Source: Rhizobium sp. Q54 (GTDB taxonomy: Bacteria; Pseudomonadota; Alphaproteobacteria; Rhizobiales; Beijerinckiaceae). From it: DNA of 13,933 bases. How positions within the stretch are numbered: the first letter of the stretch is position 1; the number at the start of each line of letters is the position of its first letter. The notes beneath the pieces are model-generated. The model did no database searches and was not told where the DNA came from. It worked only from the letters and a program-made list of their open reading frames with translations. A program made the position numbers and the translations under genes. This document shows positions 1 through 6,918 of this stretch, piece by piece. The stretch lies in assembly GCA_945901195.1 (NCBI GenBank), contig CAMDKB010000066.1, positions 1 through 13,933 of the forward strand, written 5' to 3'.

Positions 1-495
1 TTCGCATACCAGCAATCGCGCGGGATCTACCGGGCCGGGCATGGTCAGACGACCCATGGGCACACGCTTGAAACCCAGCCGCGCATAATAGGGCTCATCG
101 CCAACGAGCAGGACAAGTTTGTAACCCACCTGCCGCGCTGCATCCAGTGAGCGGCGGGCCAGCGCCTCGCCAATGCCACGGCGGCGAAACTGGGGGTCGA
201 CAGTGAGCGGACCCAGCAGCAGCGCTTCCTGACCGCCGCAGCGGATCTCTGTCATAATGTTGGCGCCTACCAGCAAAGTCCCGACGTGCGCGACATACGA
301 CAGGGAGAATTCGGGGCTCAGCCCCTCGCGCAGCCTGTAGGCCGTGCGTGCATAGCGCCCGGGACCAAAGGCGCGGTCATCCAGCCGCTCGATCTGCACG
401 AGATCGGAGGCAGCCATCGTGCGGAAGCCGAGGCCTGACAGTTCGCTGCCCGAAGCGGTCGCAGCGCGGAGTCCCGAAGGTTCGTTCGTCGTCAT
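1..495 (-). CDS. GNAT family N-acetyltransferase, 3' end cut by the window edge
   Basis: Only the first 165 residues are present; the gene runs off the left edge. I start it at the ATG at 495..493 because the first beta strand (GFRTM, residues 23-27) would be lost from the later ATG at 417..415. The fold shows an N-terminal ARAFGPGR-like stretch (RAFGPGRYARTAYRLREG region, residues 41-58), a central strand ALLLGPLTVDP (91-101) and the acetyl-CoA pyrophosphate-binding loop RRRGIGEAL (104-112), followed by VLLVGDEPYYARLGF (128-142), typical of the YhbS-like branch. It would move an acetyl group from acetyl-CoA to an unknown amine in the cytoplasm. It diverges from the binding-protein gene at 601 across about 105 bases. 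The upstream Shine-Dalgarno is weak. The family is clear; the substrate is unknown. Confidence 0.85.
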   Translation of the reverse strand, partial: MTTNEPSGLRAATASGSELSGLGFRTMAASDLVQIERLDDRAFGPGRYARTAYRLREGLSPEFSLSYVAHVGTLLVGANIMTEIRCGGQEALLLGPLTVDPQFRRRGIGEALARRSLDAARQVGYKLVLLVGDEPYYARLGFKRVPMGRLTMPGPVDPARLLVCE

Positions 496-600
496 GGCCG
501 ATCCCATACACCAGCCTGCCGGGATGCCAAAGCCCCGCGCCGCTTGTCATCCCCGGCGCAGACAGGCAGTGTGCGGCAAAATTCACTTTGGGAGGAAATC

Positions 601-1632
601 ATGCGGCTATCTCCAGCGTCTGTCCTGTGCGGCGTCATGCTGAGTTTTGCAACGGCGGCCAGCGCAGCCGACAAGGTCAATCTTGCCGCGACAAAGAATG
701 GCGGTGACATCGGCATTTTCTACGCCATCGACAAAGGCTACCTTCGGGCCGAGGGCATAGAGGCCAATCTGTTGTCCTTTGACACCGGCGCGAAAATGGT
801 TCCCGCACTTGCGACCGGGGAACTGGATATCGGGACAATTCCGGGCAGCGCGGGCAATTACAACGCAGCAGCGCGCAACATCAACAATCGCATCGTCGCT
901 GACCGTAGCCAGACTGCGCCGGACGACATGTATCAAACTTTGATGATCCGCAAGGACCTCATGGATTCAGGCCGGTTCAAGAGCTATGCCGATCTGAAGG
1001 GCCTGAAAATTGCTGTAGCCGCGCCGGGTATCAGCATATTGTCGATCGTCAACGAGGCCGCGCGAAAAGCCGGCATCCCCTATGACGATATCGAGAAGAT
1101 TTTCATTCCCCTGCCGCAGCAGGTCGCGGCATTTCGCAACAAGGCGATAGATGGTTCGATCATGATCGAACCCTTTGCAACCCTGATTGCCGCCAACGGT
1201 GATGGCGTGCGTTTTGCCTCGACCTACGATTTCAACCCCAACGGCCAGTTCACCTACATGGTCTATAGCGAGAAATTTTCAAAGGAGCGGCCCGAGGTCG
1301 CCCGGCGCTTCATGAAAGCCTATATCCGCGCCCTCAGAGCCTTCAATGAAGCAACTGAAAAAGGCCGCTGGCGCGATACGCCTCATGCCAACGAGTTGAT
1401 CGACATTCTCGCCAAGAATCTGGAAATAAAGCCGCAACAGGTACGCGCCTCTTACCCCCATTCGGTCAATCCCGACGGTCGCGTGAACACCGACGGCATG
1501 AAGCTCGAACTGCAATTCTTCATCGATCAGAAGATGGTGCAGGCCAAAAGCATCAAGGTCGAAGACATCGTCGACATGCAGTTCGTCGAAGCCGCAGTGA
1601 AGGATCTTGGGCCCTACAAGCGCATGCCATAG
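601..1632 (+). CDS. NMT1/SsuA-type ABC transporter substrate-binding protein
   Basis: A 343-residue periplasmic binding protein of the NitT/TauT (NMT1, SsuA, ThiY-like) class. The start at 601 is chosen over an upstream in-frame codon because GGGAGG sits just ahead (591-596) and because it places a clean signal peptide at the N terminus (MRLSPASVLCGVMLSFATAASA, likely cleaved after Ala22). The mature protein has class hallmarks: GDIGIFYAIDKGYLRAEGI (35-53), the ALATGELDIG segment (69-78) and a hinge region with ADLKGLKIAVAAPG. The family delivers small organic solutes such as sulfonates, nitrate, pyrimidines or aromatic acids to an ABC permease. No permease or ATPase gene adjoins it, so it is an orphan in this window. 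It converges on the family-5 binding protein across a gap rich in hairpins. Confidence 0.9.
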   Translation: MRLSPASVLCGVMLSFATAASAADKVNLAATKNGGDIGIFYAIDKGYLRAEGIEANLLSFDTGAKMVPALATGELDIGTIPGSAGNYNAAARNINNRIVADRSQTAPDDMYQTLMIRKDLMDSGRFKSYADLKGLKIAVAAPGISILSIVNEAARKAGIPYDDIEKIFIPLPQQVAAFRNKAIDGSIMIEPFATLIAANGDGVRFASTYDFNPNGQFTYMVYSEKFSKERPEVARRFMKAYIRALRAFNEATEKGRWRDTPHANELIDILAKNLEIKPQQVRASYPHSVNPDGRVNTDGMKLELQFFIDQKMVQAKSIKVEDIVDMQFVEAAVKDLGPYKRMP

Positions 1633-1652
1633 CGCTGCTTTTACCAAGTTGC

Positions 1653-1678
1653 ACAATGATTGACTCGTCAATCATTGT
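1653..1678. terminator. Perfect 12-bp palindrome between convergent genes
   Basis: ACAATGATTGAC (1653-1664) and GTCAATCATTGT (1667-1678) are exact reverse complements separated by 2 bases, giving an 11-bp stem with a CTCG loop. It begins 20 bases after the stop of the NMT1 binding protein. No T-run follows, so intrinsic termination is not certain. It could be an RNA 3'-end stabiliser, a Rho-assisted terminator or a dimeric protein site. Position favours a transcript-end role. Confidence 0.45.
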
Positions 1679-1683
1679 AGTTC

Positions 1684-1752
1684 CCGCGCATCAGCGCGGA
1701 AGCGCTATCGCGCTTGACCAACCTACGGATGTCAAGATTTCCGCAGGTTGGT
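1684..1752. terminator. Three consecutive hairpins in the convergent gap
   Basis: After the palindrome at 1653 come three more stems: CCGCGC-ATCA-GCGCGG (1684-1699), AGCGC-TATC-GCGCT (1701-1714, with one extra unpaired base not needed) and ACCAACCT...AGGTTGGT (1717-1724 with 1745-1752, extended inward by CGG/CCG). The last ends one or two bases before the stop codon of the family-5 binding protein on the other strand. A weakly T-rich stretch (TATTATTT) follows on the plus strand only. They probably shield both convergent transcripts from read-through. Confidence 0.4.
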
Positions 1753-1753
1753 A

Positions 1754-3286
1754 TTATTTCCACGCGATATCGAAGACCGAAAATCCCAGACCCTGAATGG
1801 CGTTTTTGCGAACATTCAGATTGGCTGAAAAAGCATATTGCGCAGGCAGCGTAGAAACGACCGTGACATAGGCATTATCGTTGATCCTGTTCAGGGCCTC
1901 CCGATAAAGCGCTTTGCGAACTGTCTCGTCGAGTGTATTTTCGCCCAGTGCTGCAATCTCGGGCAGGCGTGGGTCGCCGGCAAAATCGCGCGCGGGCGCA
2001 CCGTAGAAAAAATCCATATGCGCAGCCATATCGGGCTGGCCCCCGTAGGACGTCCACGCACTGATCAGCGCCGCATATTGTCCCTGCTGCTGCATATTGC
2101 GATAGGCGACAAACGTTGCCGGGCGCACGCTGGCTCGAATATTGATGCGGCGCAGTACATTGGCGACCGCCTCGCCCATCTGGTTGGAACGACCAGTCGT
2201 GACGATTTCTAGATCAAAGCCATTGGCATAGCCCGCTTCCACCATCAGTTCCCGGGCGCGATCAATATCAAAACTTGGCGCCTTGAGATCGGATTCACAA
2301 CCAAACTGATGTGGCAGACAGATGACGTCGAGCGGCTTTGCCTCGGAAGAAACAAGTGACCGCGCAATGGCGGGCCTGTCAATCGCCATCATGATGGCCT
2401 GCCGCACGCGCTTGTCCTGCACGGGCTTTAACCCCGAACGCCCGCGCGCATCCAGAAGCAGATAGGCATAGACGGACCCGGGACTAATGCCCCTGGCCAG
2501 CATGGGATTGCCATGGAAGGCTTCCAACTCATCCTTGGTCAGATCGCCGATCAATTCGACACCGCCAGTCAGCAATTGTGCTGTTTGTGTCTGCTTGTCG
2601 GGCATTGACACGAGATGGAAGCGCTTGACATTGGTGGGCGCTTTAGCCCCGCCGTGCCGATAATTGTCATTGCGTTGGAGCAGTATCCCATTACTGGCGC
2701 TTACTTGCAGAGCGCGATAAGGGCCTGTGCCGACAGGCTTTGTTGCAAACGTCACCTTGTCGGCGAGGCTCGCATGAATATGTTCAGGCAGAATATGAAA
2801 ACCAAAAGCCAGATTCAGCATATCCAGAGCATAAGGCGCCTTGCCCGTGATGCGCACGAGACCTGGCGCGGGCGATACAACGCTCTCGACCCATTTGTAA
2901 TTTGAGGTAAATCGCAGCTTGTTGTTGGGATCAATGAGCCAATTGATTGTATAGACGACATCGCGCGCACTGAACGGTTTGCCATCGTGCCATTTCACAT
3001 CGTCACGCAATTCGAATTCGAGTGTCCGCTCATCCACGCGCCGCCAGGATTTGGCCAGCAACGGCTTCATGACGCCGTCTTGTTCGTCATAGAAAATGAG
3101 CGTGTCGAAAACCGCACGTACGCTGAGCGTCGTCTCTTCCTTCGGATCGAAATAGCTGTCCACGCCGATAATCGGCTCGCGCAAGGCGATACGCACAGTA
3201 TCGGCAGATTTCTGCGCGAGAACGGGCGCGATGTGACACACAAGCGCCGCCAGCAAAGCCACGACCCATCTGACGCGCGCCGTCAT
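1754..3286 (-). CDS. Family-5 extracellular solute-binding protein (DppA/OppA type)
   Basis: A 510-residue periplasmic binding protein of the ABC peptide/opine/nickel class. An ATG exists six codons upstream at 3304, but the ATG at 3286 is preceded by AAGGGG at good spacing and gives the better signal peptide (MTARVRWVVALLAALVCHIA, cleavage near PVLA|QK at residue 24). The family signature is plain: FDTLIFYDE (60-68), then the LRDDVKWHDGKPFSARDV block (93-110), and later VRQAIMMAIDR in the middle lobe. Length is normal. It lies 28 bases downstream of the Rieske oxygenase stop on the same strand, so the two are almost surely co-transcribed. Members bind peptides, opines, glutathione, nickel or sugars. 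No Dpp permease or ATPase genes are nearby. Family certain, ligand unknown. Confidence 0.9.
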   Translation of the reverse strand: MTARVRWVVALLAALVCHIAPVLAQKSADTVRIALREPIIGVDSYFDPKEETTLSVRAVFDTLIFYDEQDGVMKPLLAKSWRRVDERTLEFELRDDVKWHDGKPFSARDVVYTINWLIDPNNKLRFTSNYKWVESVVSPAPGLVRITGKAPYALDMLNLAFGFHILPEHIHASLADKVTFATKPVGTGPYRALQVSASNGILLQRNDNYRHGGAKAPTNVKRFHLVSMPDKQTQTAQLLTGGVELIGDLTKDELEAFHGNPMLARGISPGSVYAYLLLDARGRSGLKPVQDKRVRQAIMMAIDRPAIARSLVSSEAKPLDVICLPHQFGCESDLKAPSFDIDRARELMVEAGYANGFDLEIVTTGRSNQMGEAVANVLRRINIRASVRPATFVAYRNMQQQGQYAALISAWTSYGGQPDMAAHMDFFYGAPARDFAGDPRLPEIAALGENTLDETVRKALYREALNRINDNAYVTVVSTLPAQYAFSANLNVRKNAIQGLGFSVFDIAWK

Positions 3287-3314
3287 CTGCCGCCCCTTGA
3301 ACATTTATCCAACA

Positions 3315-4616
3315 TTATTCAGCAGCTGTCTGCGCTGCAAAGGGCGGCGGGGCAGCATCCCGTTGCCTTTCATAGGCCTCGAACCAATCGGCATTTCCAT
3401 CGGCGATGTAATGGCCACCACGCACTCCGGCAAAAAGTTCAGGGCGCACAGCGCTCTCGGGCGTCTGGCTGGTCTCTTGCAATTCACCCGCCATACGCAG
3501 CAGCAGGCGGCGAATCCGCACGACCATCACATCGCTGGGAGAAAGGAACTCAAGTGAACGATCACTGATTTCCCCCATGCTGACCTGAATGGCATGATCT
3601 TGTAACTGCACGCCCTCTATGCCGGAAAAGCTTTTGGTGCGCTGCAATTCACGATCAATCTCGAAATCATTTTCCATATTGGCGCGCAGGCGCCAGCGTC
3701 CGTACCAGTCGGTTGTGTTGGGCAGGTAGGGGAAGTTCTGGCTAACGCCAGTGACCGATCCCTCACGATTGGTGACGCGCGCCCCTTTTGTTTCGATGGC
3801 GACGATCATCGTATGGGTGTCGTCCATCGGGATGTAGCCGCGAGCCAGAACATTTGTCGACAGCGCATTGATGGGCGGCATGCACCAGAATGGCATCAGG
3901 AAATGCGCAATACGCCAATATTTACGCCCATCATCCATGGTTCGGTAGGCGGCATAGGTATGGCCGAAATCGGTTTCCTTCAAAACATATTCCGGCGCCT
4001 TGTTGGCAACCAGCATACTATCGCCAGTCTCCGAAGGCAGGGCTGTCGCGGCCACAGCGCCCAGATGCAGCACCCCGACATGCGAGGTATCGAGCTCGCC
4101 TTCCACTGCCTGCAGCCAGTTGCACTCGCGTTGGGTGAAACGAATGACAATATCGGATTCGTCGCACAACGTCGGTTCGATTTCAGGTAGCGGCGGTGCA
4201 TGTTCGGCCTGGCCCATATAAACCCAGACAATGCCATTGCGCTCTTCCACCTGGTAGGCGCGGGCGCGCACGCGCATTTTCAGTTCGGCGGCGTTGGGCA
4301 CGTTCATCATATCGGTGCAAGCCCCGCTCACATCATATTTCCAGCCATGATAAACGCAGCGGATACCGCCATATTCGTTGCGGCCAAAGAACAGCGACAC
4401 GTTGCGATGGGGGCAGCGGTGATCCAGAATTCCCGCCCGGCCCTGACTGTCACGGAAGGCGATGAGCTTTTCACCAAGAAGCATCAAGCGCATCGGGGCG
4501 CCGTCCGGCGCGAGCTCTTTCGACATCGCGGCGGGTATCCAATACTGCCGCATGAGCTTGCCCATGGGCGTATTCGCGCCTGTACGTGTGAGAACATCAT
4601 TTTCTTGCGGAGTCAT
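3315..4616 (-). CDS. Rieske non-heme iron oxygenase, large (alpha) subunit, phthalate-dioxygenase type
   Basis: A 433-residue ring-hydroxylating oxygenase subunit. The Rieske [2Fe-2S] centre is complete: C68-x-H70 (CPHRNVSLFFGRN) and C87-x2-H90 (CVYHGWKYD). The mononuclear iron site is also complete: H179 and H184 in ELDTSHVGVLH (174-184, with bridging Asp176) and the likely carboxylate Asp340 in VQLQDHAIQ. The C-terminal stretch ENDFEIDRELQRTKSFSG (315-332) is typical of the phthalate 4,5-dioxygenase/vanillate-demethylase branch. Such enzymes use O2 and electrons from a separate flavin/ferredoxin reductase to hydroxylate or demethylate aromatic or heterocyclic acids in the cytoplasm. A purine-rich ribosome site (CAGGGAG, ACAGG) precedes the ATG. 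No reductase gene occurs in the window. It follows the Nudix gene by 72 bases and precedes the binding protein by 28. Confidence 0.93.
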   Translation of the reverse strand: MTPQENDVLTRTGANTPMGKLMRQYWIPAAMSKELAPDGAPMRLMLLGEKLIAFRDSQGRAGILDHRCPHRNVSLFFGRNEYGGIRCVYHGWKYDVSGACTDMMNVPNAAELKMRVRARAYQVEERNGIVWVYMGQAEHAPPLPEIEPTLCDESDIVIRFTQRECNWLQAVEGELDTSHVGVLHLGAVAATALPSETGDSMLVANKAPEYVLKETDFGHTYAAYRTMDDGRKYWRIAHFLMPFWCMPPINALSTNVLARGYIPMDDTHTMIVAIETKGARVTNREGSVTGVSQNFPYLPNTTDWYGRWRLRANMENDFEIDRELQRTKSFSGIEGVQLQDHAIQVSMGEISDRSLEFLSPSDVMVVRIRRLLLRMAGELQETSQTPESAVRPELFAGVRGGHYIADGNADWFEAYERQRDAAPPPFAAQTAAE

Positions 4617-4688
4617 ACCTGTCGCTCCCTGCCATTCTTACTTGAACAGATTATGCCACCGGTGCAGGGGCGGCGCAAAGCCGGTCTT

Positions 4689-5162
4689 TCACCAGCGTGG
4701 AGAAACCGTTCGCTCGCCCGCGATTTCCGCCAACCGGGCGCGGGTGGCCAGAGTTGTCGCTTCCGGCAGCGCCTCCAGTGGAAAAAAGCTGGCTTCCAGA
4801 ATTTCCCGGTCGGGCTTGTGCTCGCCCAGCGAGCGAAATTCTCGCACGACATACACCGCCACATGATCCCTGCGGGAATAGCGCGGATTGTAGAAAATGC
4901 CATGCAGCAAGGGTTCGCTGAGGTAGGCAATCTGTGCTTCTTCGCGCAATTCCTTGGCCAGCGCCTCAAGCGTGGTTTCGCCCGGCTCGACGCCGCCGCC
5001 CGGCATATGCCAGCCCGGCGTATAGGAATGGCGCACCAGCAGCACCCTGCCCTGATGATCGAGAACCGCGGCCCGTACACCCAGCGTCATGGGCCGGGAC
5101 AAGCGAAAATAGACGTGGAACAAACGGTTCCGCACCTCATTCAACACGTTTGACCAATCCAT
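4689..5162 (-). CDS. Nudix hydrolase
   Basis: A 157-residue Nudix-fold pyrophosphohydrolase. I use the ATG at 5162..5160; an in-frame TTG at 5177 is possible but has no better ribosome site. The Nudix box runs from Gly56 to Ile78: G-x5-E62, then K70-E71-L72-x-E74-E75-x-Q77-I78. The metal-binding glutamates are kept, but the first Arg of the consensus REUXEEXGU is Lys and the Gly is Gln. The N-terminal RPMTLGVRAAVLD (23-35) and WHMPGGGVEPGE (51-62) place it with small housekeeping Nudix proteins that hydrolyse nucleoside diphosphate derivatives. It is the first gene of the run Nudix, Rieske oxygenase, family-5 binding protein, and diverges from mbfA. The link to the oxygenase may be only positional. 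Confidence 0.88.
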   Translation of the reverse strand: MDWSNVLNEVRNRLFHVYFRLSRPMTLGVRAAVLDHQGRVLLVRHSYTPGWHMPGGGVEPGETTLEALAKELREEAQIAYLSEPLLHGIFYNPRYSRRDHVAVYVVREFRSLGEHKPDREILEASFFPLEALPEATTLATRARLAEIAGERTVSPRW

Positions 5163-5278
5163 CAATTCCAAGCCCAAGCTAGCCCCGCAATTTCACTGAT
5201 ACGGCGAATTGCGCTCCCCTTTCCACGCCAAACCACAGGGATTCGCAAGTGCCAAGCTGGCATTCTGAGCCGCAGCAC

Positions 5279-5295
5279 ATTAGAAGGGTTCTAAT
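5279..5295. promoter_or_regulatory. Iron control element (Irr box) ahead of mbfA
   Basis: ATTAGAA-GGG-TTCTAAT is a perfect 7-3-7 palindrome matching the alphaproteobacterial ICE/Irr-box core TTAGAA-N3-TTCTAA. It ends 47 bases before the mbfA start codon, where it would overlap or adjoin the promoter. Irr is known to repress mbfA when iron is low in Bradyrhizobium and Agrobacterium, and this layout fits repression. It is 117 bases from the divergent Nudix start, so effects on that operon are possible but not shown. Confidence 0.85.
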
Positions 5296-5342
5296 CCCAG
5301 ATGGTGGTCAACTCCGGGGATTGAGCCAGGTGAGCCCACACA

Positions 5343-6314
5343 TTGAAGAATTTTTCGGAACTTTCAGAACGTGAGATTCTCGCGGTCGCGATCTCCTCGG
5401 AAGAAGAGGACAGCCGCATCTATATGTCTTTTGCGGAAGACCTGACAGAGCGTTACCCCGCATCGGCGCAAGTCTTTGTCGAGATGGCGGAAGAAGAAAA
5501 GTCTCATCGCAATATGCTGATGCAGATGTATGAGGAACGCTTTGGCGCGCATCTGCCGCCAATCCGCCGCGAAGACGTCAAGGGCTTTATCAAGCGCCGC
5601 CCGGTCTGGCTTTCCAAGAACCTGCCGCTCGACACAATCCGCAAGGAAGCGGAGACCATGGAATTTCAGGCCGCGCGCTTCTACCAGAAGGCGGCCGAAC
5701 GCACGACGGATGTGAACATCCGCAAACTGCTGGGCGATCTGGCGGAAATCGAGCGCACCCATAGGGAAACCGCAGGCAAACTGGAAGAGGCCCACCTCAC
5801 CGAATCCGCACGGGAGGAAGAAGAAGCTACCCGGCATCGCATGTTCGTGCTGCAATACGTGCAGCCAGGTCTTGCGGGCCTGATGGATGGTTCCGTCTCG
5901 ACACTTGCACCGCTTTTCGCGGCAGCCTTTGCCACTCACAATAATTGGCAGACGTTCCTTGTCGGCATGGCAGCTTCCATCGGCGCTGGCATTTCCATGG
6001 GCTTTGCCGAGGCGCTGTCGGATGATGGCTCAATGACGGGTCGCGGCTCTCCCTGGCTGCGCGGCACAATCTGCGGCCTGATGACAACGCTCGGCGGCAT
6101 CGGCCACACTCTTCCCTATCTCGTGCCAGACGCCTGGCCCAACGCCTTCTGGATCGCGACAGCGATCGCTGGCTTGATCGTGATCGTGGAATTGTGGATC
6201 ATCGCCTGGATCAGGGCGAAATATATGGACACACCGTTTTTGCAAGCGGTGTTCCAGATCGTCGTGGGCGGTGTCATCGTGCTCGCGGCAGGGATTCTTA
6301 TTGGCGGGGCTTAG
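5343..6314 (+). CDS. mbfA: Membrane-bound ferritin / VIT-type iron exporter MbfA
   Basis: A 323-residue protein that joins a ferritin-like (erythrin) domain to a VIT1/CCC1-type membrane domain. The first 165 residues hold the diiron ligands: E20/E21 in AISSEEED, E52-x2-H55 (EEKSH), E107 (TMEFQ) and E137-x2-H140 (ERTH). The C-terminal half begins with the VIT hallmark LAGLMDGSVSTLAP (177-190) and shows about five membrane segments near 185-200, 205-225, 243-262, 268-290 and 302-322. MbfA exports iron from the cytoplasm and protects against iron and peroxide stress. Translation starts at TTG: an in-frame stop lies four codons upstream, AGGTGA (5328-5333) is well placed, and MKNFSELSEREIL matches the usual N terminus. 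An Irr box lies upstream. The stop is 4 bases from the convergent YciI-type gene. Confidence 0.93.
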   Translation: MKNFSELSEREILAVAISSEEEDSRIYMSFAEDLTERYPASAQVFVEMAEEEKSHRNMLMQMYEERFGAHLPPIRREDVKGFIKRRPVWLSKNLPLDTIRKEAETMEFQAARFYQKAAERTTDVNIRKLLGDLAEIERTHRETAGKLEEAHLTESAREEEEATRHRMFVLQYVQPGLAGLMDGSVSTLAPLFAAAFATHNNWQTFLVGMAASIGAGISMGFAEALSDDGSMTGRGSPWLRGTICGLMTTLGGIGHTLPYLVPDAWPNAFWIATAIAGLIVIVELWIIAWIRAKYMDTPFLQAVFQIVVGGVIVLAAGILIGGA

Positions 6315-6318
6315 CTCC

Positions 6319-6603
6319 CTACCCGATCGTCTTGTCCCACCGCACATACTGCACAACACCATATATCCCGTTCGCAATGAACGGGTCGGCATCCGAAAAC
6401 GCCTTGGCTTGCTCGAAGCTTTCCACATCGAATACGATCAGCGCGCCAAGCTTGGTGTTCTTGCCGTTGGCAGAGAAGAACGGGCCTGACTGAACGATGC
6501 CCTTATCGACGCCCGAACGCAGATGCGCCCGATGGCCGTCGTAGTGCTGCTTGCGCAGTTCGTCCGTGCCGTCCTTATCCCAGGCAATGCGGCAGATGAG
6601 CAT
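6319..6603 (-). CDS. YciI-like (YCII domain) protein
   Basis: A 94-residue single-domain protein with the ferredoxin-like YCII fold. The start at 6603 is set by GAAGGA seven bases upstream; a longer open frame to 6786 has no such site and an unconserved N terminus. The proposed active-site His lies in HYDGHRAHL (20-28) and the Asp in SDADPFIANGIY (70-81), both kept. Members are small cytoplasmic dehydratase/dehalogenase-like enzymes, some of which act in aromatic degradation (for example muconolactone-isomerase-like folds), but most have no known substrate. It converges on mbfA with a 4-base gap. Its upstream region contains the inverted repeats described at 6671 and 6801. It is on the same strand as the Bug genes but 315 bases downstream of them, so an independent promoter is likely. 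Confidence 0.85.
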   Translation of the reverse strand: MLICRIAWDKDGTDELRKQHYDGHRAHLRSGVDKGIVQSGPFFSANGKNTKLGALIVFDVESFEQAKAFSDADPFIANGIYGVVQYVRWDKTIG

Positions 6604-6670
6604 GATGTTTCCTTCAATTTGCAGGGCAACAGGGCAAATGGCCCGACTCCGCGAGGGGCCGTGAATTGTA

Positions 6671-6695
6671 CCACGGGTGAAGCACAGCGAAACCC
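6671..6695 (+). repeat. Left arm of a 25-bp inverted repeat pair
   Basis: CCACGGGTGAAGCACAGCGA followed by AACCC. It matches the right arm at 6801-6825, read on the other strand, at 23 of 25 positions, and the similarity extends outward (ATTGTA versus ATTGCA). Each arm is itself partly self-complementary (GGGT...ACCC). It resembles dispersed intergenic palindromes seen in alphaproteobacteria, but I cannot name the class. The arms enclose 105 bases. Confidence 0.7.
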
Positions 6696-6800
6696 GTAGA
6701 CTTCGACATTTCGTGCACAAGTCCGCTGCAGAGGCGCGCCGGAAGCGGCATCGCAATCCTTCGCCCTGCCGGAGCGACCTGTGCAATCTTTACAAAACCA

Positions 6801-6825
6801 GGGGTTCGCTGCGCTTCACCCGTGG
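6801..6825 (-). repeat. Right arm of the 25-bp inverted repeat pair
   Basis: On the minus strand this reads CCACGGGTGAAGCGCAGCGA followed by ACCCC, differing from the left arm by one A/G and one A/C change. With the left arm it could form a long stem over 6665-6832. The rest of the 6604-6918 gap shows no convincing gene: an open plus frame from 6677 overlaps the Bug gene and has no ribosome site or recognisable domain. Confidence 0.7.
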
Positions 6826-6877
6826 CTGCAATCTGAAGCCCTTTCCGAGCTTGCAGGAACTTGCCAGTGCGATCCTT

Positions 6878-6907
6878 AAAAAAAGCCACGCATTTTTTCG
6901 GGATGGC
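6878..6907 (-). terminator. Weak intrinsic terminator after the Bug gene trio
   Basis: On the minus strand, 12 bases after the last Bug stop codon, GCCA (6907-6904) can pair with TGGC (6888-6885), and the stem is followed directly by seven T (6884-6878). An alternative fold pairs A6 with T6 around GC-GTG-GC. The stem is short, so efficiency is doubtful, but the T-run and position are right for the end of the Bug transcript. Confidence 0.4.
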
Positions 6908-6918
6908 AATATCAGCCC

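Noticed and set aside
544..600. Upstream in-frame start for the NMT1-type binding protein
   Set aside because: It would add 19 residues ahead of the signal peptide and includes the GGGAGG ribosome site as coding sequence.
4200..5153. A 317-codon open frame on the plus strand opposite the Rieske and Nudix genes
   Set aside because: It is antisense to two well-recognised genes, shows no domain, and its composition is that of a GC-rich shadow frame.
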